Part shown: piece by piece, positions 33,586 through 44,734 of the stretch
Layout: each line of letters opens with the position of its first letter
How positions within the stretch are numbered: position 1 is the stretch's first letter
Source of the DNA: Acarospora socialis
Lineage: Eukaryota; Ascomycota; Lecanoromycetes; Acarosporales; Acarosporaceae
Length of the DNA stretch: 64,000 nucleotides
Reading direction: 5' to 3'
Assembly (NCBI GenBank): GCA_025617375.2
Contig: JAMYGW020000003.1
Location: 992,001-1,056,000, forward strand
Position numbers and translations under genes: made by a program
The notes under the pieces: generated by a model
The model's database searches: none
Told to the model about the DNA's origin: nothing
The model's input: the letters and a program-made list of their open reading frames with translations, nothing else

Positions 33586-34091
33586 TGTTGAGGCGGGGTG
33601 GCGAGTGGGCTGTATCTCTGTACGCTGTTCAATGGTCGCGTCAGTGGTATGGCTGGGAAATGGAGAGGAGATGTTTTGAGGGGGGTTTAGCTCCATTTGG
33701 AACGAGGAGGGGAAGGAAGGTGAGGGTTGTGAGTGTCGATCGTTCGGGTCGTTGGTGGCTTGGATATAATCGGTTGATGGGTCGTCGGGCCGTAGTTTTA
33801 TGAGACTTTGGGCGGGTGTGTGTCTTCCGCTCAGCGAGATGGACGTTACGTACGGGGTCGTAGGTTGGTGGGTCGGTGGGTGGCTGAGTTGTCTCTCGAG
33901 CGCCGAAATTTCTCCTCGTTCGTGTAGTATAGTCTCGATATGTACGATACATAGAATCTCAATGTACAGGACAACAGGCCGCAGAACTCCTTCCCGCCGC
34001 CGCCCATACATAGTCAATGGATTTACCTTCTGGGAGAAGTATATCAACAGCTACCAGAAAACGCCAACCAAATCCCATCAACCAACTCACC
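33586..34091. other. convergent 3' intergenic region
   Basis: No gene seen between the AT-hook gene and neutral ceramidase. Confidence 0.5.
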
Positions 34092-36415
34092 TCACCAAAC
34101 CCGAAACTCCCCACTAACGCCTTCAAACGGACTGATCCTCCCCGTAACCGGCGCCTTGCTATCACCAAAATATCTGAGCCTATACATTCCGCTCTCCACA
34201 TCCTCTTCAATCTCCCACGAGATCTCGACCTCGCTCGTCGCCAGCACGCTATTCGTTCTCTTCCAGCGGAAAACGAGCGACCAATCCCTATCGTCCTTGA
34301 CAGTGAGCCAAGACCCATTAGGTAATCTTCTCTCGACAGCAGCGTACGTGTCTTCGGGGCGGAGATTATTCCGCGGATTGGCGCCGACGAAGGTGGCGCG
34401 CACGGTGTTGCCGGCCTTGTAGGAGGAGGGTAGGACGTCAACGAGAACGTCGCCGAAGGATCTGAAGAGCGGAGGTCGGTCGTACAGGACGCCTGTGATG
34501 AAGCTGAGGGACTGGTTGGTATAGATGGGAGGCGAGGGGCCTGGATCGAGTCTGCGTTTTGTTTTGGCGTGTAGGTACGGCAAATAGGTGCGGGTGAGGT
34601 TGATGTAAGCGTTGAGAGTGTGGGGACCGTAGAGGGTCGAGGCGCCCTCGTAGCGCTGGATGTTGTATTCCTCCTCCGTCGCGATGTAGTGGGCATAAGT
34701 GTTTGCGGGGCCGCCGAGGACAACAAGGGGCTCGGCGTCGTCGGTCAGGGTGAGGGCTTTGGATTCTGATTTCAAGGCTTCTTTCCACCTGCGGCCGGAC
34801 ATGGTTGTCACCTCGCCCGGACTGACGATGATGAGGAGCTGACCGACGCGTAGGAGCTGGATGTTCACGATGTTCGGGGTCCAGAGGTAGGGTTTCTCGA
34901 TCTCACCGACGTCGAGGAGGATGGGTTTGGGGTGGTGACAGTGCTTTTGTTCTTCGCTGGGCTCGCGCAGGAAGTTGCTAACAACGCCCCAGAGAGGGTT
35001 GGCGTTGGGCGAGTCGGTGTTGTTTTGCTTGAAATCGAACGCACCGGGACCGTCGGTGGTACCGGCGGCGAAAGAGTAACCCAATGCGGCAGGGCAAGTC
35101 GAGACAAGAGTTCCATTCGGATGCAGAAAGGTAAAGTTGGAGAAATCTTGGAATGTGTGTAGTGCTTTCACCGTGGAACCTCTGAGAGGGGTACCAGCGT
35201 CGTCCAACAAATCGTACAGGTGCTTGGCTCCCTCGAACTGCCTTCTGCCGATCTCGAAGCAACTACTCGCGCCCTCGTCCTTTTCTCTGAAGAATGGGCC
35301 CCGACCATGACAAGCCCCATTCCTACCGCCACATGTGCTATCCTCGAAATTGCACTTCTCGCCCGAGCCATCTTCGCAGTAAGCTCCAAGTACATTTGGG
35401 GAGGTATCTCCTACGTTGGCTTGGGAGAAGCCTGCAACGAAGTCATCAGCAGCGGTGGCGTCATCCCTAACACTTTCTTCGAAGAGGTAGGCCGCAACGC
35501 CCTTGTTGTCACCTGATATCAGGGTATTATTGCCAAGCATCGAGGTTCCATGAACTGGGAACCATGTGAGAACTCCCATACTTTTACCGTCTTTAGCCTG
35601 CTGAAACCTCAACATAGTCATAGTCTTATCTACATCATGCCGATATCTATCTCTTTCCTCCTTCGGGTTCGCACGGTACGCATAAGGACTGCGGTTGATA
35701 TTGGCATCTTCGATATCAATAGACCCAAAGGTAAGGTAACCTGGCATGACACTCTCATGCGCTTTACGTATAGACAACAGCGCCCCATCGACAATAGCTT
35801 GATAGCTCTGCTTGTCAAATCCCTTGCTCGTGATCTGAGGTAGCAGATAATTCAGCCACGCGCCAGGGCCTGAATGCGAATGCGTGCCGGTCACCGCAAC
35901 ATTGTCCTGCCCATAGATTGCATATTCAGTCCCCAGCTCAGAGAGACTCTGTAGAATACCATGCCGAACAGCAGTGTCTCCAGATTGTGTATCGAGCACA
36001 AGGTATACGAGGCGTTGGTCTGGTCGCTCAATGTCTCCGATGATGAACGCGCGGGAGTATAGTCTTTGGCGCAAGCCTGAGCCTACCTGCTTCGGATCCG
36101 CATAGCCCATCATATTGAGCTCGACTACGGGACTAGTGATAGGGCTATCAGTATATGTCTCCGTGGTGCATCGGCCAAAGAGTCGCCATACCCAGTGATG
36201 TCCGCTTTCCCTACGCCCAGCAAGTAGGGTTGTCCATCGTACGGCACCTCCAAGCCCAATGGTTTCTGATGGGCCGTAGTAGTCCATGACTCTGAAACAT
36301 AACGCCAATGCCAGAAGCTAAGTTCTGGTAATCCCCAACATGCAATGAGCTGGAATGTGATAATCAGCGTAAGAGCTGCCGCGGCCATGGCGGCGATAAT
36401 ATTGGAGCGCCCCAT
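34092..36415 (-). CDS. neutral/alkaline ceramidase
   Basis: Two exons, 36415-36192 and 36132-34092, encode 754 aa. The 59-nt intron (GTATGG...CACTAG) joins LLGVGKADITG to PVVELNMMGYADP, the conserved start of the catalytic domain. It hydrolyses ceramide to sphingoid base and fatty acid. Zinc-site histidines lie in TGTHSHSGPG and FPVHGTSM. The nucleophile Ser is in the SGDNKG motif (TLISGDNKGVAAYLFEE). The C-terminal Ig-like domain ends GEFRVW. The N-terminus (MGRSNII then a 20-residue hydrophobic stretch) looks like a signal anchor rather than a cleaved signal, which suggests a membrane-tethered lumenal or extracellular enzyme. Length fits the family. Confidence 0.94.
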
Positions 36416-38471
36416 AACCGCAACTGGTGGCCGTCCCGAATCTTCTCCATTGACTTTGACGTCTGCTGTCAGACCAGAGCTACATCGATGACCAAAAGAG
36501 CAATAGTCCAGGTCGCTGGAACTGTTGATATGAGTACAAGAATGTTTCACAACCGCACGGCCGTGATGCTTGACATGCTCAATATGCTTACTAAGCAAAC
36601 CATAACCCTAGCATACAGTACCGCTCCCTTTTTAACAACTTTGAGAACTTCATTTACCCTTATATTGTCATCATAGCACCGTAGCAAACGAGCCATAAGT
36701 CGCTCATTTGGATGGATTCCATGCATCCAGTCCTCATGGTGCTCAAGAACAAGGTGATCACAGCAAGCTTTACGGAGGGAAGGCCATATCGGCTGAAAGG
36801 TAGCTACGAGGCAGACACGCAAGACAATCTTGTGGCACTGGCAGAAGTATCTAGCGGATACTGACAAGAGCCCATCAATATGCTACTATATAAATTAGGG
36901 ACCTGGAAGGACCCCCGTAAAATATCATCTCCTCACATGCCAATTACCGGATGATTGATAAGAAAATGTAGAAGCAGCTGAAGACAAGCAGAAGGCCCAC
37001 CTCGCTGGTGGTTGTTTCAGAGTCTTGATAAGAGGCAACCCGGTCTCTAGAGCGAAGTTTAGAAGAAGTTGATAAGACGTCCAGCAGTGATAGCAGTTGG
37101 TGAGCGGAAGCACAATCTAGGTTAATATGCGCGAACAGTACTGAGAGAAAGAGAGGGAGATTGAGCTAGCTTTATATTCCTATCCCCATGTCTGGGGATT
37201 GCATGTCAGCCAGTCCAGGGTACAGAACGTTGCACCAAGCATGATTGTGTCAAGCAAACATGCAGCATGCATACATAACGCATATCGAATCTGCGAAAGG
37301 TAGTCAAAAGGAATGTTCGAGAATGCAGGTACCCAGACCTTTGGAAAGGGATTTTTCGGGTCAGGAGACGTTCGATGAGGTAGGGTGCCTAGGGTTTGTG
37401 GTGGATTCATTTCGATCTCGCTGAGTCGGTCCTAGTGGCCTCAGAGAGAGATGGCGACACTCGACAGGGTATGTCTATGGCCAGAACCTGTGGCAAGTAT
37501 TTGAAAACATTGGGGATCCCTGTACAATGCTGGCCTCGACTCATTTTCTCCCGGTTGTTCTTGCGAGTGTGGATGGCTGTACTTGTGCGTTTCTCCGCTC
37601 TGACAGGGATATCTCGTACGACTGCAATCCCTTGACCTTCCATACAAGGTTTCTCTTTCGAAAGGGGCTTTGTAAAGGCTGGGTGTTGCTTAACTTAAGT
37701 TATCAGCTGTCATGACACCCTAAGTCCTTGCAGCGTTATAGAACAGGTTAAGGATCCAAGCCTCGACAAGGGATAAGATGACAATAGGCCAAAATGAATC
37801 GCTCGAGGGTTACCGCGGAACTGGGTCTGAACCACTGGAGAATAAAAAGGCTTGATTTCTTTCCTCGACCATCCACAGTACTATAGTTGCCTCATACAGA
37901 GAAGTCAAGCTCTTGCCAACTGGACACGATCATCTTCCGCTGCTTGGCAGAGAGGTAGACACGATCCCGTCCACACCAACTCAAGAGATCGGTATGCAAC
38001 AGCGGCGCGGGATAGGAGAAGCCTTGCTTGGCGATGACCATTGCATATTGATCGATGACCGTCAACCGTGACTCCATGGAAACAGTTGTAATATCGAATA
38101 CGTTGCTTCATGACACTCTAGTCTCCAGGCCCGTACTAAAAGGCTTCTAGAGCAAAGAACTGAATCTCAACCGACCAGTCAGAAGTAGCAACGCGGTCAC
38201 TTGGTCTTACCTTACTTGATCAGTTTGTCAAAGGAATTGTTACAGAGTACTTCATTCGTACAAGGTACTCCGTACTCGTAGGGCACTCACATGATTTGTG
38301 GCACATTGCGAGAGGTGGTTGGTGGTTGGTGGTTAGTCCTCCGTAAGTGGTGGGGGTTGAATCGGACATGAACCCACCTCAAGCGAGTCGAGCCGACGAA
38401 AAACCTTCTTCGACCATCCCGGCCTTCCCGACGTTGGACCCTGCTTCTGTGGCGCCTTCCCCTGGTCAGCA

Positions 38472-38477
38472 CGTGCA
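38472..38477. promoter_or_regulatory. CACGTG E-box, possible PHO4/NUC-1 site
   Basis: CACGTG is the core bound by the phosphate-starvation factor PHO4/NUC-1, and the downstream gene is a PHO84-type phosphate transporter. It is about 1.4 kb from the start codon, so assignment is weak. Confidence 0.2.
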
Positions 38478-38522
38478 TGAGTGATTGGTTGACAGAACCT
38501 CACCTCTTCTTTTCGTTGAGAG

Positions 38523-38538
38523 AACTACCTAGGTAGTT
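38523..38538. repeat. perfect 16-bp palindrome
   Basis: AACTACCTAGGTAGTT is identical to its reverse complement. It may be a dimeric factor site or chance. Related CCTAGGTA-like fragments recur nearby (38643-38660). Confidence 0.5.
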
Positions 38539-39870
38539 GTAGCTACGGAGCTTTTCTTGCGAGAGACATGCACGACAAGGGCTTCTTCCAGGAAAGCGAG
38601 GTCGCCTCCAAGGGTTGTCCCACATGGAGGAGAGCGTACGCATAGGTACCTGTAGGTAGGCCTGTTGCTGTGCTGCATCATGCATGTTTATAGATTGCTA
38701 AGTCTTGACAGGCTGCTGTCGCTCACAACACTGTCGGGATCCTTTACCTGTCGCAAGCAGTTCCGAAGTAGATCACCTGTTGAGCGAATTACAAGATACG
38801 TTATAAACGAGTATGGCCGTCTGGCTTGTTGCGATGATGACAGTAAACCGAGGGGACGTGGGAAGGTCGACACCCTAAGGAGTATGTCTATGACTGTACG
38901 AATCCAAATACGACGACCTCACTCGACTGTGAGACAGCACGTTGTGTGAAGATGCGACATGACTTGCTACTCGCAACAGATAAGGCTGATAGTCGCTTGA
39001 CTTGATGTCATTGTAGCCGGTCGGTAGTTGGAAAAGCGAACCGCTCAACTCGAGGAATATTCCTCGGTAGAAAGGGAGGCAACGAATCGGTCTGGGTTGG
39101 CCTTGGTTGGATAGATGGCGTGCCGCGAAAGGCGAAAGCTTGATGATGCTTGACGATGCTTGACGCCTCGAAACAGTCTCAAGTCTGGGCATTCACGGAT
39201 GATACGCTCCGTACGGATTACGCTGAAAAGAAGAGGACCGACCATTCAACCTCGCGGGGCAGGACAAAAGACTAAATAATGACATATTAGATGACAGGAT
39301 GCAGGACACGGGCATCGTCGACTGCTGATGATTGGTTTCATTGTTGCACCTGCCAAGACCTATCATTACAACTACTCGTTACTTTGCCTAATTATCCCAC
39401 GCCCGTAACCCCTCCCATGTCACTTCCGCACCTGGCATTTTCTCTGCATCTGCTCTCCCAAACTGGTGGGTCCCGGTACCGGGGAGAAGTCGGAGTGCAG
39501 TGTGCAGCGGAGCTTGGACCCCGACTCAGGAATATCGAAGCGACTAAAATGACAGAATTGAGGTAAGTACGAAAGCACTACCGTGCCTAACCTAATCTAC
39601 CATTTTTGTCCCACCACCACTTTTGGTGGCTTTTCATTTACATCCAGTCCACCACGCCCCCCCCGCTGCGCCATAAATCCATAACCTCCATATTAAGACC
39701 ACCCCGTCCCCTTCTCAGCCTGTTACACCCACTTACTCTCTCCATCCTCTTCTCTCTGGGTGTGGGCTTTCTACTATAACTATCCTTCTCATTTTCTCCT
39801 CTTGGTTGTCTTCAATATCACCTTTCGCGTTGCAAAGCAACGTCAGTTCTAACATCGCTAGTTGAGCGCA

Positions 39871-41721
39871 ATGGCGACGAAGACATCAGGCGGTAACGCC
39901 GCTTTCCACAACTTCCACAATGATTATGCCCACATTGCCGACCCGAACGAGCGACGCCGTCTTGCATTGGCGGAAATCGATAAAGCTCCCTTTGGCTGGT
40001 ATCATGTCCGTGCCGTCGTCGTGGCCGGTATTGGTTTCTTCACCGACGCCTACGACATCTTCGCCATCAACCTGGTTACGTCCATGTTGGGGGTTGTCTT
40101 TTGGCACAGCGCGAAGACCAATCCTGGAAAAATTCCCTCCCAGTCTGATACGGCCATCAAGGTGGCAACCTCTGGAGGGACCGTCATCGGGCAGCTCGGC
40201 TTTGGCTGGTTGGCCGATCTCGTTGGACGGAAGAGGATGTACGGTTTGGAGCTCATCATCATCATCTTCGCGACGCTGGCTCAAGCTCTCTCTTCCCCCT
40301 CGCCCGCCATATCGATCGTAGGACTCCTCATCTTCTGGCGTGTGCTCATGGGTATTGGCATTGGGGGTGACTACCCGCTTTCTGCCATCATCACATCGGA
40401 GTAAGTGGCCGTACCCCCTGGTATGTCTCCAGTGAATTAACGTTCGACAGGTTCGCTACCACCAAATGGAGAGGTGCGATGATGGGTTCCGTGTTTGCGA
40501 TGCAGGGTATTGGTCAATTCGCCGCGGCCATCATTGCATTGATTGTGGCGGCTGGCTTCAAGGAGTCTCTCCTGACCTCCAAAAATGCCGCCAACTGTGG
40601 TGGCGTCTGCGGTTTGGCGGTGGACAAGATGTGGCGTGTGATTATCGGCTTCGGTGCCGTCCCGGGTTGCATCGCCCTGTATTACCGTCTGACCATCCCC
40701 GAAACTCCTCGTTACACGTTCGATGTCGCTCGTGATGTCGAGAAAGCCGGCGAAGACACCAAAGCGTACATGCAAGGCAAAGCCGAGGGTCATCCCGACG
40801 AGATCCGCCGAGTCCAGACTATCCAGCACTCTGCTGAAAATCTTGATACGCCAAAGGCCAGTTGGGGTGATTTCATCCGTCATTACAAGCAATGGAAGAA
40901 CGGCAAAATTCTACTCGGCACGGCCGGTTCGTGGTTCTTCCTCGACGTGGCTTTCTACGGTCTCGGCCTCAACAACACCATCATTCTCACGCAGATCGGC
41001 TACGTCGGCGGCAGCAACATGTACCAAGTCTTCTACAACCAAGCGGTCGGCAATCTGATCATCGTCTGCGCCGGCGCCATCCCCGGTTACTGGGTGACGG
41101 TCGCCTTGGTCGACACCGTCGGTCGTAAACCCATCCAGTTGATGGGCTTTGTCCTTCTGACCATCATCTTCTGCATCATCGGCTTCGCATACAATCGCCT
41201 TCCCCACTCAGGCTTGTTCGCTCTCTACGTGCTCGCTCAATTCTTCTTCAACTTCGGTGAGAACCAACCCTCAACCCTTTCCCCCAACATCAACCAACCC
41301 CCCTCACTAACATCTCACAGGACCCAACGCCACCACCTTCATCGTGCCGGGCGAATGCTTCCCGACCCGCTACCGCAGCACCTCCCACGGCTTCTCCGCC
41401 GCTTCGGGCAAAGTGGGCGCCATCATCGCGCAATGCGTCTTCGGCCCCCTCCGCGTCCGCGGCGCCTACCCGGGCAACGACTCGCCCTGGCTCAACCACG
41501 TCATGCAGATCTTCGCCCTCTTCATGCTTTGCGGCTGCTTCACCACCCTGCTCATCCCGGAGACGAAGCGTCGCACCCTCGAGGAGCTGGCGGGTGAGGT
41601 CCCGGGAACGGCGAATTATGACCCTGTCAGTGCGGGCCATGGCGTGCAGGGGCATCATAAGTACTCCGGCAATGGCAGCGCGTCGGGGAGTGGGGATGTG
41701 GATGCTTCTGAGAAGGTTTAG
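39871..41721 (+). CDS. inorganic phosphate:H+ symporter, PHO84 type
   Basis: Three exons, 39871-40400, 40451-41256 and 41321-41721, encode 578 aa. Splices are GTAAGT...CGACAG and GTGAGA...CTCACAG, both phase-consistent. The start is the ATG at 39871 (MATKTSGG). Twelve membrane segments are present, with PHO84-family motifs: FFTDAYDIFAINLV in TM1, GWLADLVGRKRMYG in loop 2-3, GIGIGGDYPLSAIITSE in TM4 (the Asp and the GGDYPLSA motif conserved in phosphate transporters), and FNFGPNATTFIVPGECFPTRYRS-like sequence in the second half. It imports phosphate at the plasma membrane and is normally induced by phosphate starvation. Confidence 0.95.
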
Positions 41722-42195
41722 ATGTTTTTTTTTGGTTTGATGTCTTGGGTGTTGAGTTGAGGATGGGTGGCCTTTTCGAGATTGTGGGGACGAGAGGGCA
41801 CACGGTTGCTTGTACAGATTGTCAGGGTTGACGTGTGGCGTCTCAATTCAGCCAGGCGGCCGTGTTCCTTTTTCCACTCGTCAAAGGTCCGATGTTACAT
41901 AGTGTGCGCCGTCTTTTCAGCCCGTGTACTAGACCAGGAATCTACCTTCTTTAATTCGTGTCTACTCTCTGTCATTTGCTTGATAGAATGTACTTCTTGC
42001 GGGACTGTTGCTACATGATGGCGTATGGCCCATACCGCGTGACAATCGGGTTACAGGTTACCGCCAAGGGACAGTCATAGCCCACCACCACCACCTCCTC
42101 CTCCTCCCCCTCCGCACTCGAACCTGACCAACCGAAGTCCTAACAACACTGGTACCCGCCACCCCGCTCAAGCCCTCTTCAACTCGAGATCTACA
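41722..42195. other. convergent 3' intergenic region
   Basis: No gene seen. A short (CCT/CCA)-rich simple stretch lies near 42082-42112. Confidence 0.5.
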
Positions 42196-43768
42196 TCACG
42201 CATCACGGGCACAACGATCAGCTAATGTCCCTCCATGACCCACACAATCGAAAACACCAAACACCACACCAGCGCCCGAAAACCCAAACGGAGGAAGAGA
42301 AAGCAAAAAAGGGGGAAGAAAAAAAGGCGGCGTACTCGGATCCTTCAAAATCGCGCCCTGTGCCGCCGGCATTAACGCGCCCTGGGGCGGCTGATTCTTT
42401 GCCTTGAAGTCGTCGCAGATGTCTTCCATCTTCACCCACTGCACGCCGGGCTTGGTGGAGATGTATTCGATGATGCTATTTTCCCGAAGGGGCGAAACCC
42501 AGTCAGCCCGTGAAGGTCGGGTGAACGAGGGCGGGGGAAGAAAGGAAGGAAAGGAAAGGAAAGGGAGGAGAGAGAACCGTTCGAGCATGAAGATGACGTG
42601 CGGATGGCCGGCGACGTCCGGGTGCACGGTGACGGGGAAGACGAAGTCGTCGTATTCGCGGTAGAAGTAGTCGAAGTGGTCGCGCCAGAGCTCCTCGACG
42701 GTCTTGGGGTTCACCCAGCCGTGCGATTGGTTGGAGCTTTTGATGAACATCTGTTGTTGGTATGAATGGTCAGTTTTCTTTGGACAAGTGTGTGTTTCTT
42801 GCCTGGGGGTTAAGGTGATGCGGGAAAAGGGATGGCGGAGGTGATGGAAGAAGGAAAGGGTGAGGGGAACGAAAGGGGGTTACGGACCATAGGTGGGAGG
42901 TCGTCGAGATACCAATTCGCGGGAATCTCGACGAGGCCCGTCATGCGGCCTCTCTCGAGCGGTTTCATCCACTCTTCGGCTTTCTTGTTGTAATCGATCT
43001 TGGTCCACTTGTCGCCGATGCGCAGAAAGTAACATTGGCAATCATCGTGCGAAAAGTTGTGTTCTGATCGTTGGTCGTATGAGTCTGAATGTTTTTCGGG
43101 GGAAAGCGGATGAAGTTGCGGGTGCGTTCAGACATACCATACTCGATCCCATATTTCAGCATGAGCTCCGCGCCTTCCTCCGACGCTTCCCACCACGGCG
43201 CGACGGCGCCTCGCGGAGGTTTGCCGCAGAAGTCGGTGATCTGCTTGTACGTCTTGTCGAGGATGGCGTGTTGCTGTTCCAGAGACATCCGGGTCGGATT
43301 CTCGTGCGAATACCCGTGTAGTCCTCTGCTTCCATGTCAATGCTGCCCTATCGCTGACGTCCCTCCTCAGGGCTGGGTACATTTCGTGTCCGGCATTCCG
43401 GATCAGGGCACATTCCTCCGGGAATGTGTCCAGAGAGTGCCCAGGTATGAACCATGTCGTCTTGATATTGTATTTCTCGAAAAGCTTCAGGAGACGTCGG
43501 ACGCCGACTGTGCCGGCAAAGAGTCCTAGAACATATCAGTCCGCTTGTCAACTTAATCTGCGCCAGGCAGATGAGCGTGGCAGGCTACTGACCTCTTGAA
43601 ATGTCGCTGGTGGAGTTCTCTCCGCCATATGAGCCCAGCCAGCCCGCAACGGCATCAATATCGACGGAGATGCAACACAACGCTCCTGTGAGGCTTGATC
43701 AGCACTCAGAAGTATACCAATTGACTCCTCAAGCACTCACGCTTTGTAGTCATTGTAGTCTGAGACAT
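42196..43768 (-). CDS. polysaccharide deacetylase, CE4/NodB fold
   Basis: Seven exons: 43768-43741, 43685-43593, 43525-43381, 43325-43138, 43063-42888, 42750-42578 and 42475-42196, encoding 360 aa. All phases match. NodB motif 1 is [14 protein letters not shown]. The His motif is [10 protein letters not shown], followed by RGAVAPWWE. The C-terminal half reads [36 protein letters not shown] and [15 protein letters not shown], as in the fungal/bacterial PgdA-like subfamily that often acts on unusual substrates. There is no signal peptide, so it is predicted to be cytosolic. Intron 6 has a weak GTTCTC donor and can be read through (see findings). The last ~30 residues (after AILKD) look non-conserved; a further small intron from a GTACGC donor is possible. 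Confidence 0.87.
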
Positions 43769-44734
43769 GATAATGCCCCAATGAAAAACAAAACTGAGCA
43801 GTGAAGGTTGTCAATAAAAGCATCCCATGTCCCCGCAGGAGGGGTAAAGTATCTGTGATTCGAGCCATCATAATCCCCGCGTTGGCTAGGTTGGCTTACC
43901 TTATCGATTGCCATTTGGACGCTCCCACTACCGCTATCGCTGCTCTGCTCAGAGTGGATCTTCCGGTAGTAGTCCACAATAAAAGTACCGCGATGTCTCC
44001 GGACAAGAAACTGGACAGGACCTGCTAACTAATTCAGGTATGGTCAGGATAATTTGCAGCATGTTTATTGTTATATTGACATGCTCACAGCGAAATTTTC
44101 ATACATATAATTTTTCTGAGACCTAAATCTCATTGTTGCTCTGCACATTTTACGGCTTCCTTTACATGTGTATTTAGACCTCTGATGGAGAAAAAATGCA
44201 TCAAAATTTCAAAAGGGTGGTTGTGGGTGTGCGCTATCTTGGCCTCCCCACTGTGCCCAAATTGGCTAGCAGGTCCTGTCCTATTGTCCCGAGCGTCCTG
44301 TCCCGAGTCATCTTTGCACTGGAGCAATGGCTGCTTTTCTTCATCCTTTAAGGAAATACTGCACAGTATCAAAGAAGCACCTCAATCATGAAAGGCTATT
44401 CTTCGAAAATGATCTCTTGTTGGAATAAGAAGGTTTTCTAGATAATGTGCTGTAGCATTATTTTGATTTAGAATATTTACAATACCTATGTCCTGACAGG
44501 TACACAGATAGTCTTCGTAAACGTCCTCTTTGCGTCGTAATAGCGTACCGTGCAATGGCATTCTTAATCCCCAATATCCTTTTATATTGTGACCACGCGA
44601 TGCATGCCTCTGATTTGAAGCTCAATTTATCATTCCTAGTTCCCCTTCATTCTGGCATGGAGGCGTACACAACCGAGTTGTCTTTCTTCCAGCATGCCAT
44701 CCAGAGTAATATCACAAGCCAGATACACCCTTTC
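43769..44734. other. AT-richer intergenic region
   Basis: No supported gene. The stretch from about 44030 to 44560 is visibly more AT-rich than its surroundings. A minus-strand open frame at 44130-44372 matches no family I know. Confidence 0.45.

Larger units (their letters stand above)
36416..39870. other. 3.4-kb gene-free divergent region
   Basis: This is the largest stretch without a supported gene. Open frames are short and inconsistent with any family I know. It contains a perfect 16-bp palindrome (38523-38538) and a CACGTG at 38472-38477. The last ~200 bases before 39871 are C/T-rich, as in fungal promoters and leaders. Confidence 0.45.

Noticed and set aside
40437-41658. Several antisense frames over the phosphate transporter
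   Set aside because: Shadows of a strongly codon-biased gene.
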